A DNA stretch of 64,000 nt, taken from contig JAUSNO010000013.1 of the NCBI GenBank assembly GCA_030645915.1, positions 1-64,000 on the forward strand, read 5' to 3'. The position numbers and the translations under genes were made by a program. Positions 9,155 to 18,565 of this stretch are shown here, piece by piece (within the stretch, counting starts at the first letter, position 1; every line of letters begins with the position of its first letter). The notes beneath the pieces were generated by a model. It made no database searches. It was given only the letters and a program-made list of their open reading frames with translations, and was not told the DNA's origin. Source of the stretch: Undibacterium sp. (lineage in GTDB: Bacteria; Pseudomonadota; Gammaproteobacteria; Burkholderiales; Burkholderiaceae_D).

Positions 9155-12100
9155 ATGACAACTTCCCACCTTGCCGAACTGTTGAGCTACGCCCAGGAGC
9201 ATACTGGCCCTGCGGCTGATCGCCAAAATGGTTTTATCGCAACCTATTTCGATAATACTGATCCCGACGAGATCGTTGCACGCGGTCCCGCAACGCTGTT
9301 TGCATTGGCAAATGCGCATTGGCGTTTGCTTGATACGCCGCGCCCTAAGCAGGGTGTCAAGGTGCGGGTATTTAATCCTACATTGGCAGAAGACGGTTTT
9401 GTGAGTGACCACACGGTGGTCCAGATCGTCAACGACAACATGCCTTTTCTTGTCGATTCTGTCACCATGGCGATTAACCGCAGTGGTCGCACGGCGCACT
9501 GGATTGTCCACCCATTGATGAGCGTGGCGCGCGATGCCGATGGTCGCATCGCTGCGGTGAGCAGCGCTGCCACGGTGAACGCTGCCAGCCAGCAAAACAT
9601 GGTTGAATCGCTCATTTTGGTTGAGTGCGATCGCATTGTCGGCGAGTCGGAACAACAGGCGCTGGCTGACGATCTGCTCCGTGTACTGGCTGATGTCCGT
9701 GGCGCGGTAGATGACTGGCCAGCGATGCTGCAGCGAGTGCAGGCGATGAGTGCCGCCTCAGAAAAATCGCCACTTTCACCCGCTAACCGCGCGGAAGGAA
9801 TCGCTTTCCTGCGCTGGCTGGAGGGGCGTCATTTCACTTTCCTGGGAGCGCGTGATTACGATCTCAAACGTGACGGCGATAGTGTCATGATGGTGGCAAG
9901 GCCGGATTCAGGTTTAGGGATCTTGCGTGGTGCGGTACAGACAATAGAAACACGCCTGTCTCCAGAAGCGGTTGCTCTGGTTGATTCAGATGAATTGGTC
10001 TTGATCACTAAAACCATGACGCGCGCTACAGTGCATCGTCCGGCATGGCTCGATTACATCGGCGTGAAGCGTTTTGATGACGCCGGCAAAGTCATCGGCG
10101 AATCGCGCTTCCTGGGTCTGTATACCTCGACTGCCTACTCGGCAACTGTAGAAGAAATTCCGCAAGTTCGCCAGCGTGCTGCTGATGTCATGTTAAGCGC
10201 CGGCGTGGTGCCTGATAGCCATGCGGCAAAATCGCTGCAATCGATTTTGGATGATTATCCCCGCGACGAACTATTCCAAATTGATACCGCTACCCTGACC
10301 GAGCATGCGATTGGTATCTTGCGTTTGCAAGAACGTCAGCGCACCCGGCTTTTTTTACGCCGTGATCCATTTGGTCGTTTTACTTCGGCCCTGGTGTTTG
10401 TGCCGCGTGATCGCTATAACACCGAGTTGCGCGTAAAAATCAGTCACGAATTAATGAATGCTCTGGCGGGGGATTCGATTGAATTCACCCCCATGCTGAC
10501 TGACAGCCCGATGGCAAGGATTCATTATCTGGTCCGCGCCAAAGAACTGGCGCCGCATACCGTCAACCTGGCGGCATTGGAAGCCCGCATCGCCAAACTT
10601 GCCCAACGTTGGGAGGACGACTGCACTGCAGAATTATTGCGCGCCCATGGCGAAGGGCAAGGGCTGGCGTTGGCGCATCGTTTTGCCAACGCTTTTTCTA
10701 CCGCTTACCGTGAAGATTTCTCTGCTTTGGTGGCGGCAGAAGATGCCGATATGCTGGCTAATTTATCTGCCGCTTCACCGCTGGCCGTCAAGCTGTATCG
10801 CCCGCTGGATGCGGGTCCTGGCATGTTGCGCTTCAAGATATACAACACCGCCAAGGTTGCGCTTTCCGACTCATTGCCAGTGCTGGAGCGCATGGGCGCA
10901 CGTGTGCTCGATGAGCATCCTTACCATATCGCCAGTGCCACAGGTAACGCGAGTGAGTCACTCTGGATCCACGATTTGGGCTTGCAGTTACCTATCAGTA
11001 CCGATCTATCTACAGTAAAAGCCCGTTTTGAATCTTTGTTTGCACAAGCCTGGCGCGGCGAGGTTGAAAGTGATGACCTGAACCGCCTGGTATTTACCAC
11101 TACTCTGGATGCGCGCAGCATTGCAGTTCTGCGCGCATACACACGTTACTTCAAGCAATTGGGTTTTGCTTTCAGTCAAAGTTATATTGAGACCACGCTT
11201 AACAAGAACGCCAGTATCGCGCAGGCAATTGCAGGGTTATTTGACGCACGCTTTAACCCTGCCATTACGGGTGACAGAGCGTCTGCGCAACAGCAACTCA
11301 AGGCGCAGATAGAGACCAGTTTGGGGAATGTAGCCAGTCTTGATGAAGATCGCATTCTTCGTCAATTTTTCTCTACAGTATTGGCTACTTTGCGTACCAA
11401 CATCTGGCAGTCGGTTGCTACAGGTGGCGACAAACCTTACATGAGCTTCAAGCTCAATCCGCGTGAAGTGCCAGGCGTGCCGGAACCTAAGCCTTTATTC
11501 GAGATCTGGGTCTATTCACCCCGAGTTGAAGGCGTGCATTTGCGCGGCGGTAAGGTGGCGCGCGGCGGCTTGCGCTGGTCAGATCGCAGGGAAGACTTCC
11601 GTACTGAAATTTTAGGTTTGGTGAAAGCGCAGCAAGTCAAAAATACCGTGATTGTACCGGTCGGTTCCAAGGGTGGTTTTGTACTGAAAAATGCGCCAGC
11701 GGCGACTGATCGTGAAGCGTATCAGGCTGAAGGCATCGCCTGCTACAAGCTATTCCTGTCTGGCTTGCTGGACATCACGGACAACGTCGTCAAAGGTGCT
11801 GTAGTGCCACCACTGAACGTGGTGAGGCATGACGCGGACGATCCGTACCTGGTGGTCGCTGCCGATAAAGGTACGGCTACTTTCTCGGATATCGCCAACA
11901 GCGTGTCTGCCGATTATGGTTTCTGGCTGGGCGATGCTTTTGCTTCCGGTGGCTCGGTCGGCTACGATCATAAGAAGATGGGTATTACCGCACGCGGCGC
12001 ATGGGAATCGGTTAAACGGCATTTCCGTTCCATGAATATCAATACGCAAACCACGCCGTTTACGGTGGCCGGTATCGGCGATATGTCGGGTGACGTATTC

Positions 12101-13927
12101 GGTAACGGCATGCTGTTGTCCGAACAAATCAAGCTGGTGGTAGCGTTTGACCACAGGCATATTTTTATCGATCCTACACCAGATGTAGCGCTCTCATTTG
12201 CCGAACGCAAGCGTCTGTTTAATTTGCCGCGCTCCAGCTGGGATGATTATGACAAGGGCCTGATTTCAGCAGGCGGCGGTGTCTACGCACGCGGCGCCAA
12301 GTCCATCACCTTAAGTGCCGAAGCGTGCGCTGTCATTGGTATTGATGTAGCGGAAATTACGCCGGTTGAATTGCTGCGCGCCATTTTGCAGGCACCGGTA
12401 GATTTGCTCTACAACGGCGGTATCGGTACTTACGTCAAAGCCACGTTCGAGACCCACGCTCAGGTCGGTGACAAGTCCAGCGACGCTTTCCGCGTCAATG
12501 GCAATGAGTTGCGCTGCAAGGTCGTGGCGGAGGGCGGCAATCTCGGTTGCACGCAAAACGGACGTATCGAATTCGCTCAAAAAGGCGGTCGCATCTATAC
12601 CGATGCGATTGATAATTCGGCCGGTGTGGATTGCTCCGATCATGAAGTGAATATCAAAATTCTGTTGGGTAGCATTGTCGAGGCAGGTGATCTGACGCTC
12701 AAGCAGCGTAACGATTTGCTGGCATCGATGACCGACGAGGTCGGCTTGTTGGTGCTGACGGATAACTATTATCAAAGTCAGGCATTGGATATCGCAACCC
12801 ATCGGCCTTTGTACGTATTGGATGGTCAGCAACGCCTGATGCAAAGTCTGGAGAGCAATGGACGCCTTAATCGCGCCATTGAATTCCTGCCGACCGATGA
12901 CGAAATCGCAGGCCGCAGAGCGCGCAAGCAAGGGCTCACTGCGCCGGAAGGCGCCGTGGTTCTGGCCTATGCAAAGATGTCGGTGTTCGATGATTTGCTG
13001 GCGAGTAATCTACCGGATGATCCGTATTTCAGCCGCGCGCTAAAAGCTTATTTTCCTCAGGTATTGACAGAGAAATTCGGCACGGCGATTGCCGCACATC
13101 CGCTTAAGCGCGAAATCATCGCTACCTTCATTACCAACACGGTAGTCAACCGGACCGGCGCTACTTTCGTCAACTTCATCGCATCAGAGGCCGGTGCAAC
13201 TGCGGCTGACGTGATCCGCGCCTTTACCCTGGCGCGCGAGATCTTTGATCTGGAGCCGCTGTGGGATCAAATCGATGCGCTTGATTACCGTGTTGATGCC
13301 AAGCTGCAATTGGATTTATTGACGCAACTCACCGCAATCGCCCAGCGCGCATCACGCTGGATGTTAAGGGTGCGTGCGCAAAATACCGATCTGCCAACCT
13401 TGATTCAGCTCTACCAGCCTGCCGCGCGTGAAATGCGCCTGAACCTTGCTACGTGGCTGCCGGAAGCGGCGCACTCTAGCTGGCAACAGGCCGCAGACAA
13501 ACTGACAAGCGCTGGGGTAGAGGCAACGCTGGCACAAAACCTGACGGCGCTGGAGTTCATTTTCCCCGCGCTGGATCTGGTTGATCTGGCGGCAAGTGCC
13601 AATACCGGCCTGGAAGAGGCGGCACGTGCCTATTTTGGCATCGATGCAGTCTTGGGCCTGACTGGCTGGCGCACACAAATCAACCGCTTGCCAACCGACA
13701 CATTGTGGCAAACACAGGCACGCGGCAGCGCGCGTGACGACGTGTATTCGATCGCCAGCCAGATTACCAAGGGATTGTTATCGCGTGACGAAGAGTTGAG
13801 CGCCTGGCGTGATCAGCACGCGCCGGCAATTGAACGTCTGTGCAAGCTATTAAGTACCATCAGCACGCAGGGCGCCGATCTGGCACCGGTATCAGTTGCA
13901 TTGCGTGAGCTGCGTCACCTGGCCTGA
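9155..13927 (+). CDS. gdhB: NAD-specific glutamate dehydrogenase, large 180-kDa class
   Basis: Catabolic enzyme converting L-glutamate to 2-oxoglutarate and ammonium with NAD+. At 1590 residues it has the size of the large (L_180) class known from Streptomyces and Pseudomonas. The N-terminal ~700 residues hold regulatory ACT-like domains, the catalytic core follows (GGLRWSDRREDFRTE near 805-820, KGGFVLKN from about K839), and the C-terminus is a long helical domain. The start has an excellent ribosome binding site. A strong terminator follows directly, so it is a single-gene transcript. Next come two glutamate-type binding proteins and a glutamate/aspartate importer, which fits joint use of glutamate as carbon and nitrogen source. 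Confidence 0.95.
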   Translation: MTTSHLAELLSYAQEHTGPAADRQNGFIATYFDNTDPDEIVARGPATLFALANAHWRLLDTPRPKQGVKVRVFNPTLAEDGFVSDHTVVQIVNDNMPFLVDSVTMAINRSGRTAHWIVHPLMSVARDADGRIAAVSSAATVNAASQQNMVESLILVECDRIVGESEQQALADDLLRVLADVRGAVDDWPAMLQRVQAMSAASEKSPLSPANRAEGIAFLRWLEGRHFTFLGARDYDLKRDGDSVMMVARPDSGLGILRGAVQTIETRLSPEAVALVDSDELVLITKTMTRATVHRPAWLDYIGVKRFDDAGKVIGESRFLGLYTSTAYSATVEEIPQVRQRAADVMLSAGVVPDSHAAKSLQSILDDYPRDELFQIDTATLTEHAIGILRLQERQRTRLFLRRDPFGRFTSALVFVPRDRYNTELRVKISHELMNALAGDSIEFTPMLTDSPMARIHYLVRAKELAPHTVNLAALEARIAKLAQRWEDDCTAELLRAHGEGQGLALAHRFANAFSTAYREDFSALVAAEDADMLANLSAASPLAVKLYRPLDAGPGMLRFKIYNTAKVALSDSLPVLERMGARVLDEHPYHIASATGNASESLWIHDLGLQLPISTDLSTVKARFESLFAQAWRGEVESDDLNRLVFTTTLDARSIAVLRAYTRYFKQLGFAFSQSYIETTLNKNASIAQAIAGLFDARFNPAITGDRASAQQQLKAQIETSLGNVASLDEDRILRQFFSTVLATLRTNIWQSVATGGDKPYMSFKLNPREVPGVPEPKPLFEIWVYSPRVEGVHLRGGKVARGGLRWSDRREDFRTEILGLVKAQQVKNTVIVPVGSKGGFVLKNAPAATDREAYQAEGIACYKLFLSGLLDITDNVVKGAVVPPLNVVRHDADDPYLVVAADKGTATFSDIANSVSADYGFWLGDAFASGGSVGYDHKKMGITARGAWESVKRHFRSMNINTQTTPFTVAGIGDMSGDVFGNGMLLSEQIKLVVAFDHRHIFIDPTPDVALSFAERKRLFNLPRSSWDDYDKGLISAGGGVYARGAKSITLSAEACAVIGIDVAEITPVELLRAILQAPVDLLYNGGIGTYVKATFETHAQVGDKSSDAFRVNGNELRCKVVAEGGNLGCTQNGRIEFAQKGGRIYTDAIDNSAGVDCSDHEVNIKILLGSIVEAGDLTLKQRNDLLASMTDEVGLLVLTDNYYQSQALDIATHRPLYVLDGQQRLMQSLESNGRLNRAIEFLPTDDEIAGRRARKQGLTAPEGAVVLAYAKMSVFDDLLASNLPDDPYFSRALKAYFPQVLTEKFGTAIAAHPLKREIIATFITNTVVNRTGATFVNFIASEAGATAADVIRAFTLAREIFDLEPLWDQIDALDYRVDAKLQLDLLTQLTAIAQRASRWMLRVRAQNTDLPTLIQLYQPAAREMRLNLATWLPEAAHSSWQQAADKLTSAGVEATLAQNLTALEFIFPALDLVDLAASANTGLEEAARAYFGIDAVLGLTGWRTQINRLPTDTLWQTQARGSARDDVYSIASQITKGLLSRDEELSAWRDQHAPAIERLCKLLSTISTQGADLAPVSVALRELRHLA

Positions 13928-13952
13928 ACGGTAGCCTGATCGCTACAATGAG

Positions 13953-13989
13953 AATCCCCCTGATTCAATCGAATCGGGGGGATTTTTTT
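13953..13989 (+). terminator. Intrinsic terminator of gdhB
   Basis: Stem of 14 pairs, AATCCCCC with TGATTC pairing to GAATC with GGGGGATT (one T-G wobble), loop AATC, followed by seven T residues. It lies 25 bases after the gdhB stop and before the next gene's real start. Confidence 0.9.
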
Positions 13990-14095
13990 GTATCAAGTCA
14001 TTTCGTATTGCCGGCAATACAGGGGAAAACCCTTATTTACACAAGAGCGATTTCTACTTAACATCATCTTTCTGGAACCATCTAAAGGTATCACC

Positions 14096-14992
14096 ATGAC
14101 ATTGTCGAGATGGGCTAAAAAAATAGCCATAGCATGCTCGTTACTCTCTTGTACCTCAAGTCTGTTAGCTGCCGACACCTTGGCGCGTATCAGGGAAACG
14201 CAGACCATTACTGTCGCCCATAGAGAAGCGTCTTTTCCATTCTCGTTTCTTTCTGAAACTAAAAAACCAATCGGGTATTCGATTGATATTTGTCTCAAGA
14301 TAGTAGAGGCGCTCAAGCGTGAACTGAAAATGCCTCAATTGACTGTGCGTTACCTTCTGGTCAACCCCAGTTCTCGTATTCCATCCATCGTGGACGGCAA
14401 GGCTGATATTGAATGTGGCTCAACTAGCAATAATGCAGAGCGTCGTAAACAGGTGAGTTTTGCGATACCACATTTTTTTGCCGCAGCGCGCATGATCGTC
14501 AGGACTAATTCGGGAATAAAAAACTGGACTGATCTTAAAGATAAAAAAGTCGTGACAACCAAAGGCACGACCAGCGTCAAGTTATTGAATGACAGAGATC
14601 AGGCAAGAGCATTGGGACTTCAGCTCATTGAAGGGCGTGATCATAATGAGTCTTTCACGATGATTGAGAACGGGCAGGCAGATGCTTTCCCCATGGATGA
14701 TGTATTGCTGTTTGGATTACGCGCCAATGCCAAAGATCCTGAGAAATTCTCTATTGTTGGTGATGCCTTATCGACCGAGCCTTATGGCATCATGCTGCGC
14801 AAGGATGATCCTGCGTTCAAGACCCTGGTCGACCATGAAATTGCACGACTCATGCTGGACGGTGAAATGACTAAATTTTATGATAAATGGTTCAGAAGTC
14901 CGATACCGCCCAAAGGCACCAACCTCAACATGCCGATGGGCATACTGTTACGAGATAATTTCCGTTTTCCTTCGGATAAAGTGGCGGATTGA
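14096..14992 (+). CDS. Amino-acid ABC transporter periplasmic binding protein (GltI paralog)
   Basis: Type 2 periplasmic binding protein related to the GltI gene just downstream. The ATG at 14096 is chosen because AAAGG precedes it and an N-terminal signal peptide (basic MTLSRWAKK, hydrophobic core, then LLAADT) follows; a longer frame open from 13988 would begin inside the gdhB terminator. Motifs shared with the neighbour include GYSIDICLKIV, ECGSTSNN, EPYGIMLRKDD and SPIPPKGTNLN near the C-terminus. It probably supplies a second ligand specificity to the GltJKL permease, or is a diverged duplicate. A cysteine in SLLSC near residue 18 loosely resembles a lipobox, but normal signal peptidase I cleavage looks more likely. 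Confidence 0.85.
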   Translation: MTLSRWAKKIAIACSLLSCTSSLLAADTLARIRETQTITVAHREASFPFSFLSETKKPIGYSIDICLKIVEALKRELKMPQLTVRYLLVNPSSRIPSIVDGKADIECGSTSNNAERRKQVSFAIPHFFAAARMIVRTNSGIKNWTDLKDKKVVTTKGTTSVKLLNDRDQARALGLQLIEGRDHNESFTMIENGQADAFPMDDVLLFGLRANAKDPEKFSIVGDALSTEPYGIMLRKDDPAFKTLVDHEIARLMLDGEMTKFYDKWFRSPIPPKGTNLNMPMGILLRDNFRFPSDKVAD

Positions 14993-15031
14993 ACGGCGCA
15001 GTAATTGCACCGGAATAGACTAATTTTGCTC

Positions 15032-15060
15032 GGTAAGTAGTATTACTTACCAATTTGACT
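15032..15060 (+). promoter_or_regulatory. Palindrome and possible -35 upstream of gltI
   Basis: Perfect inverted repeat GGTAAGTA-GTAT-TACTTACC at 15032-15051, followed at 15055-15060 by TTGACT, a good -35-like hexamer. No T tract follows the hairpin, so an operator is more likely than a terminator. A matching -10 box could not be fixed with confidence. Confidence 0.4.
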
Positions 15061-15147
15061 AAAAACAACAGTGCAATGCATCAGAGTTTTGATAGACTTA
15101 ATGGCTTGATTTATTTGAATTATTTGAATTAACTATTTGGAGGTAAT

Positions 15148-16095
15148 ATGAAATTATCGAAGATCCTGCTGGTTCTGGTTGGTGCCGGTGTTATTGCAAG
15201 CGCAGCGCAGGCACAAGAAACCGGAACTCTGAAAAAAATTAAAGAAACAGGAACCATTACTCTGGGTGTGCGTGATTCGTCGATTCCTTTTTCTTATCTG
15301 GATGATAAGCAGTCATATCAAGGCTATTCAATTGATCTGTGCTTGAAAATCGTTACCTCAGTACAAAAACAGCTTGGGTTGACTAGTCTGAACGTGAAGC
15401 TCAATCCGGTCACTTCCGCGACGCGTATCCCATTGATGGCAAACGGTACCGTGGATCTGGAATGCGGTTCCACCACGAACAACATGGAGCGTCAAAAGCA
15501 GGTCAGTTTTGCACCAACCACATTTGTCACTGCCAATCGTATTCTGGCAAAAAAATCGTCGAACATTAAGTCTCTGGCGGATTTGAAGGGCAAGACAGTC
15601 GTCTCTACCTCTGGTACAGCCAACCTGAAGCAATTGACCACACTTAATGCAGACCAGGGCCTCGGCATTAATATCATGCCAGCCAAGGATCATGCAGAAG
15701 CGTTCCTGATGGTAGAAACTGGCCGTGCGGTCGCTTTCGTGATGGATGATATTTTGCTGGCATCTTTGGCCGCCAATTCCAAGTCGCCTGGTGACTACGA
15801 GGTAAGCAAAGAAGCATTGTCCGTTGAGCCATACGGCATCATGTTGCGTAAAGATGATGCACCGTTTAAAGCCGCAGTGGACAAAGCCATCAGTAATGTA
15901 TTGACCTCTGGCGATATCAATCGCATTTATACCAAGTGGTTTTTGACACCGATTCCGCCAAAGGGCATTAATTTGAATTGGCCTATGTCTGAGCAATTTA
16001 AGGCAGTTGTCGCAAAGCCGACGGATTCAGGCGAGCCATCAGCCTATGCCGCGGTGCCTGAAGCGCAAAAAGCGGTATTGAAAAAGAAAAAATAA
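15148..16095 (+). CDS. gltI: Glutamate/aspartate ABC transporter periplasmic binding protein
   Basis: Periplasmic receptor that captures glutamate/aspartate and delivers it to the GltJK membrane channel. A clear signal peptide (MKLSKILLVLVGAGVIA, cleavage after AQA) precedes a type 2 periplasmic binding fold with GYSIDLCLKIV, LECGSTTNNMERQKQVSF and EPYGIMLRKDD. The length of 315 residues is slightly above the E. coli protein because of a C-terminal tail ending in KKKK. The ribosome binding site TTTGGAGG is strong. It is the second of two tandem binding proteins and is separated from gltJ by a strong terminator, which should give more binding protein than permease. Confidence 0.92.
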   Translation: MKLSKILLVLVGAGVIASAAQAQETGTLKKIKETGTITLGVRDSSIPFSYLDDKQSYQGYSIDLCLKIVTSVQKQLGLTSLNVKLNPVTSATRIPLMANGTVDLECGSTTNNMERQKQVSFAPTTFVTANRILAKKSSNIKSLADLKGKTVVSTSGTANLKQLTTLNADQGLGINIMPAKDHAEAFLMVETGRAVAFVMDDILLASLAANSKSPGDYEVSKEALSVEPYGIMLRKDDAPFKAAVDKAISNVLTSGDINRIYTKWFLTPIPPKGINLNWPMSEQFKAVVAKPTDSGEPSAYAAVPEAQKAVLKKKK

Positions 16096-16146
16096 GATCT
16101 TTATTTAAGTGAAATAAGCTAAGTGAAATAAGTTAGCGCAGTATCC

Positions 16147-16179
16147 CAAAACGGGAGGTCAACACCTCCCGTTTTGTTT
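16147..16179 (+). terminator. Terminator/attenuator between gltI and gltJ
   Basis: Thirteen-base perfect arms CAAAACGGGAGGT / ACCTCCCGTTTTG with loop CAAC, then GTTTG. It lies inside the glt operon between the binding protein and permease genes. Such intra-operon hairpins allow partial read-through and stabilise the upstream mRNA. Confidence 0.85.
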
Positions 16180-16257
16180 GTCAGTGAGCAAATAATATGA
16201 TGGTGTAGGTCGAGTAAATGAGTCGCATTGATGTGCGTGTGTTTTGAAGGAGATGAA

Positions 16258-17010
16258 ATGAATTATCACTGGAATTGGAATATTTATTGGGAGGCTGCGC
16301 CAGATGGTGCGGGCACCTATCTTGATTCATTAATTGCCGGCATGTGGTGGACGCTGGCCACTGCGGGACTGGCATGGATTATCGCTTTGGCGCTTGGCTT
16401 AGTCATCGGCACGATCCGTACTGCGCCGAATAAATGGGTGGCAAAAATAGCGAACGGGTATGTTGAATTATTTAGAAACATCCCGCTGATTGTACAAATG
16501 TTTCTCTGGTATTTTGTCATGCCAGAAATACTGCCAACGGAGATGGGTAACTGGTTAAAAGCGCTGCCGAACGCCCCATTTGTGACGGCGGTGTTGAGTC
16601 TGGGATTCTTTACTTCTGCCCGTGTTGCCGTGCAGGTTTCCACTGGTATCAACGCCCTGCCCAGCGGCCAAAAAATGGCAGGAACTGCCCTAGGCTTAAC
16701 CTTGCCGCAAACGTATCGCTATGTTTTGTTGCCGATGGCTTTTCGCATCATCATTCCTTCTTTGACCAACGAAGTGGCGGCGATTATTAAAAATAGTTCG
16801 GTTGCCTTATCGATAGGCTTAATTGAATTGACGGCTAGCGCGCGCTCAATGCAGGAATTTTCTTTCCGTGTTTTTGAAGCCTTCAGTGCCGCCACTATCA
16901 TCTATATGTTTGTCTCGGTTATTGCGATCCTGATGTCGAATCTACTTGAGAAAAAATTGGCGGTGCCAGGCTTCATCACGTCGGGTTCGGCCAATGCGGG
17001 AGGGCATTAA
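16258..17010 (+). CDS. gltJ: Glutamate/aspartate ABC transporter permease GltJ
   Basis: Inner-membrane permease, 250 residues, with about five hydrophobic helices and the EAA-type loop AGTALGLTLPQTYRYVLLP that docks on the ATPase. The ATG at 16258 has an excellent AAGGAGAT ribosome binding site; an in-frame ATG thirty bases upstream would add ten unlikely residues. It pairs with GltK, whose gene starts two bases after the stop of this one, to form the translocation channel fed by the upstream binding protein(s). Confidence 0.92.
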   Translation: MNYHWNWNIYWEAAPDGAGTYLDSLIAGMWWTLATAGLAWIIALALGLVIGTIRTAPNKWVAKIANGYVELFRNIPLIVQMFLWYFVMPEILPTEMGNWLKALPNAPFVTAVLSLGFFTSARVAVQVSTGINALPSGQKMAGTALGLTLPQTYRYVLLPMAFRIIIPSLTNEVAAIIKNSSVALSIGLIELTASARSMQEFSFRVFEAFSAATIIYMFVSVIAILMSNLLEKKLAVPGFITSGSANAGGH

Positions 17011-17012
17011 TT

Positions 17013-17705
17013 ATGTTGGGTAATTTTGATTTCGACGTTATTCAACGTTCGTGGGTATATTTATTTCAAACCGGGATGGTGTTCACGCTCAAGCTGACTT
17101 TCCTGGCGATGACAGGCGGCATTCTATTGGGTACGGTGCTGGCAATGATGCGTTTATCGAGCAAAAAGCCGATCGCGATTATCGCCACCAGTTATGTGAA
17201 TCTGATGCGCTCGGTTCCTCTGGTTCTGGTCATTTTTTGGTTCTATTTTTTGGTCCCGTATATCGGGGCGTGGATCATCGGTTCGGCTGAGCCAGTGCAA
17301 GTCGGTGCATTTTCATCCTGCCTGATTACCTTCGTGATGTTTGAGGCTGCCTATTATTGCGAAATCATGCGTTCCGGTATTCAGTCGATTCCGCGTGGCC
17401 AAATTTGGGCCGGGTATGCAATGGGAATGAATTACTGGCAAACCATGGGCAGCATCGTATTGCCTCAGGCTTTTCGCAACATGATCCCTATTTTGCTGAC
17501 GCAAACCATTGTCCTGTTTCAGGACGTATCTTTGGTTTCGATCTTGTCGATTGCCGATTTTTTTGGCTCCGCCTCGAAAATTGCGCAGCGTGATGGCCGC
17601 TTGGTAGAAATGTATTCTTTCGTCGCTGTTGTGTATTTCATCATGTGTTTCGGCCTATCCAGCCTGGTGAAAAAATTACAGAAAAAAGTCGCGATTATTC
17701 GCTAA
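17013..17705 (+). CDS. gltK: Glutamate/aspartate ABC transporter permease GltK
   Basis: Second permease subunit of the importer, 230 residues, HisMQ type, with about five membrane helices and the EAA loop AGYAMGMNYWQTMGSIVLP. It starts two bases after gltJ, so translation is probably coupled. The C-terminus is lysine-rich (VKKLQKKVAIIR) on the cytoplasmic side. GltJ and GltK form the heterodimeric channel that GltL energises. Confidence 0.92.
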   Translation: MLGNFDFDVIQRSWVYLFQTGMVFTLKLTFLAMTGGILLGTVLAMMRLSSKKPIAIIATSYVNLMRSVPLVLVIFWFYFLVPYIGAWIIGSAEPVQVGAFSSCLITFVMFEAAYYCEIMRSGIQSIPRGQIWAGYAMGMNYWQTMGSIVLPQAFRNMIPILLTQTIVLFQDVSLVSILSIADFFGSASKIAQRDGRLVEMYSFVAVVYFIMCFGLSSLVKKLQKKVAIIR

Positions 17706-17747
17706 AACGAAGTGAAGTCAATAAGTGAAGAAGATTTGGAGAAAAGC

Positions 17748-18473
17748 ATGATCAAGTTAAATAACGTCAGTAAATGGTACGGCCAATTTCAAGTGCTTAC
17801 CGATTGCACTACCTCGGTAAGCAAAGGTGAAGTCGTGGTGGTATGCGGCCCCTCCGGATCAGGTAAATCAACCCTGATTAAAACCGTCAACGGCCTGGAA
17901 CCTTTTCAAAAAGGTGAAATTACCGTTGATGGTGTCTCGGTCGGCGATCCGAAAACCAACCTGTCCAAACTGCGTGCGCGCATTGGTATGGTGTTTCAGA
18001 ATTTTGAATTATTTCCGCATCTGTCTATCCGCCAGAATCTCACCATCGGTCAGGTAAAGGTATTGGGGCGCTCTGAAGAAGAGGCAACCGAGCGCGGCTT
18101 GAAATATCTGGATCGCGTTGGACTCATCGCCCAGAAAGACAAGTTCCCTGGCCAGCTTTCTGGCGGCCAGCAGCAGCGTGTGGCGATTGCCCGCGCCTTG
18201 TCGATGGACCCGATTGCCATGTTGTTCGATGAGCCTACTTCGGCGCTAGATCCGGAAATGATCAATGAAGTGCTGGATGTCATGGTCGGCTTGGCGCAAG
18301 AAGGCATGACCATGATGGTGGTGACGCATGAGATGGGCTTTGCCAAGAAGGTGGCCAATCGCATCGTTTTCATGGATAAGGGCCTTATCGTGGAAGATTG
18401 CGCCAAGGATGAATTTTTTACCGCCGCGCGCTCCGAGCGTGCGCGCGATTTCCTGGCAAAAATCATTCATTAG
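17748..18473 (+). CDS. gltL: Glutamate/aspartate ABC transporter ATP-binding protein GltL
   Basis: ATPase subunit of the polar amino acid importer, 241 residues. Walker A GPSGSGKST is at residues 34-42, the Q-loop region reads MVFQNFELFPH, the signature LSGGQQQR starts at 137, and Walker B ends D161-E162. The ATG at 17748 has a TTTGGAGA ribosome binding site and gives the normal family N-terminus; a GTG at 17712 would add twelve residues not expected in this family. It is the last gene of the glt cluster, with a strong terminator about 40 bases later. Confidence 0.94.
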   Translation: MIKLNNVSKWYGQFQVLTDCTTSVSKGEVVVVCGPSGSGKSTLIKTVNGLEPFQKGEITVDGVSVGDPKTNLSKLRARIGMVFQNFELFPHLSIRQNLTIGQVKVLGRSEEEATERGLKYLDRVGLIAQKDKFPGQLSGGQQQRVAIARALSMDPIAMLFDEPTSALDPEMINEVLDVMVGLAQEGMTMMVVTHEMGFAKKVANRIVFMDKGLIVEDCAKDEFFTAARSERARDFLAKIIH

Positions 18474-18513
18474 TGCATGAAGTAACAAGCTTGTCCGAGC
18501 ATTCAGTTTTACC

Positions 18514-18550
18514 AAAAATGCCCCCGAAGCTGCTCCGGGGGCATTTTTTT
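18514..18550 (+). terminator. Intrinsic terminator of the glt operon
   Basis: Inverted repeat AAAAATGCCCCCG / CGGGGGCATTTTT with a 9-base loop and a run of seven T residues. It closes the gltJKL transcript. Confidence 0.9.
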
Positions 18551-18565
18551 ACCTGCACTAGCAGC

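Noticed and set aside
12311-12931. 206-residue frame antisense to gdhB
   Set aside because: Shadow frame without supporting signals.
13988-14095. N-terminal extension of the first glutamate-type binding protein
   Set aside because: The frame is open but would start with TTG inside the gdhB terminator and put 36 residues before a normal signal peptide.
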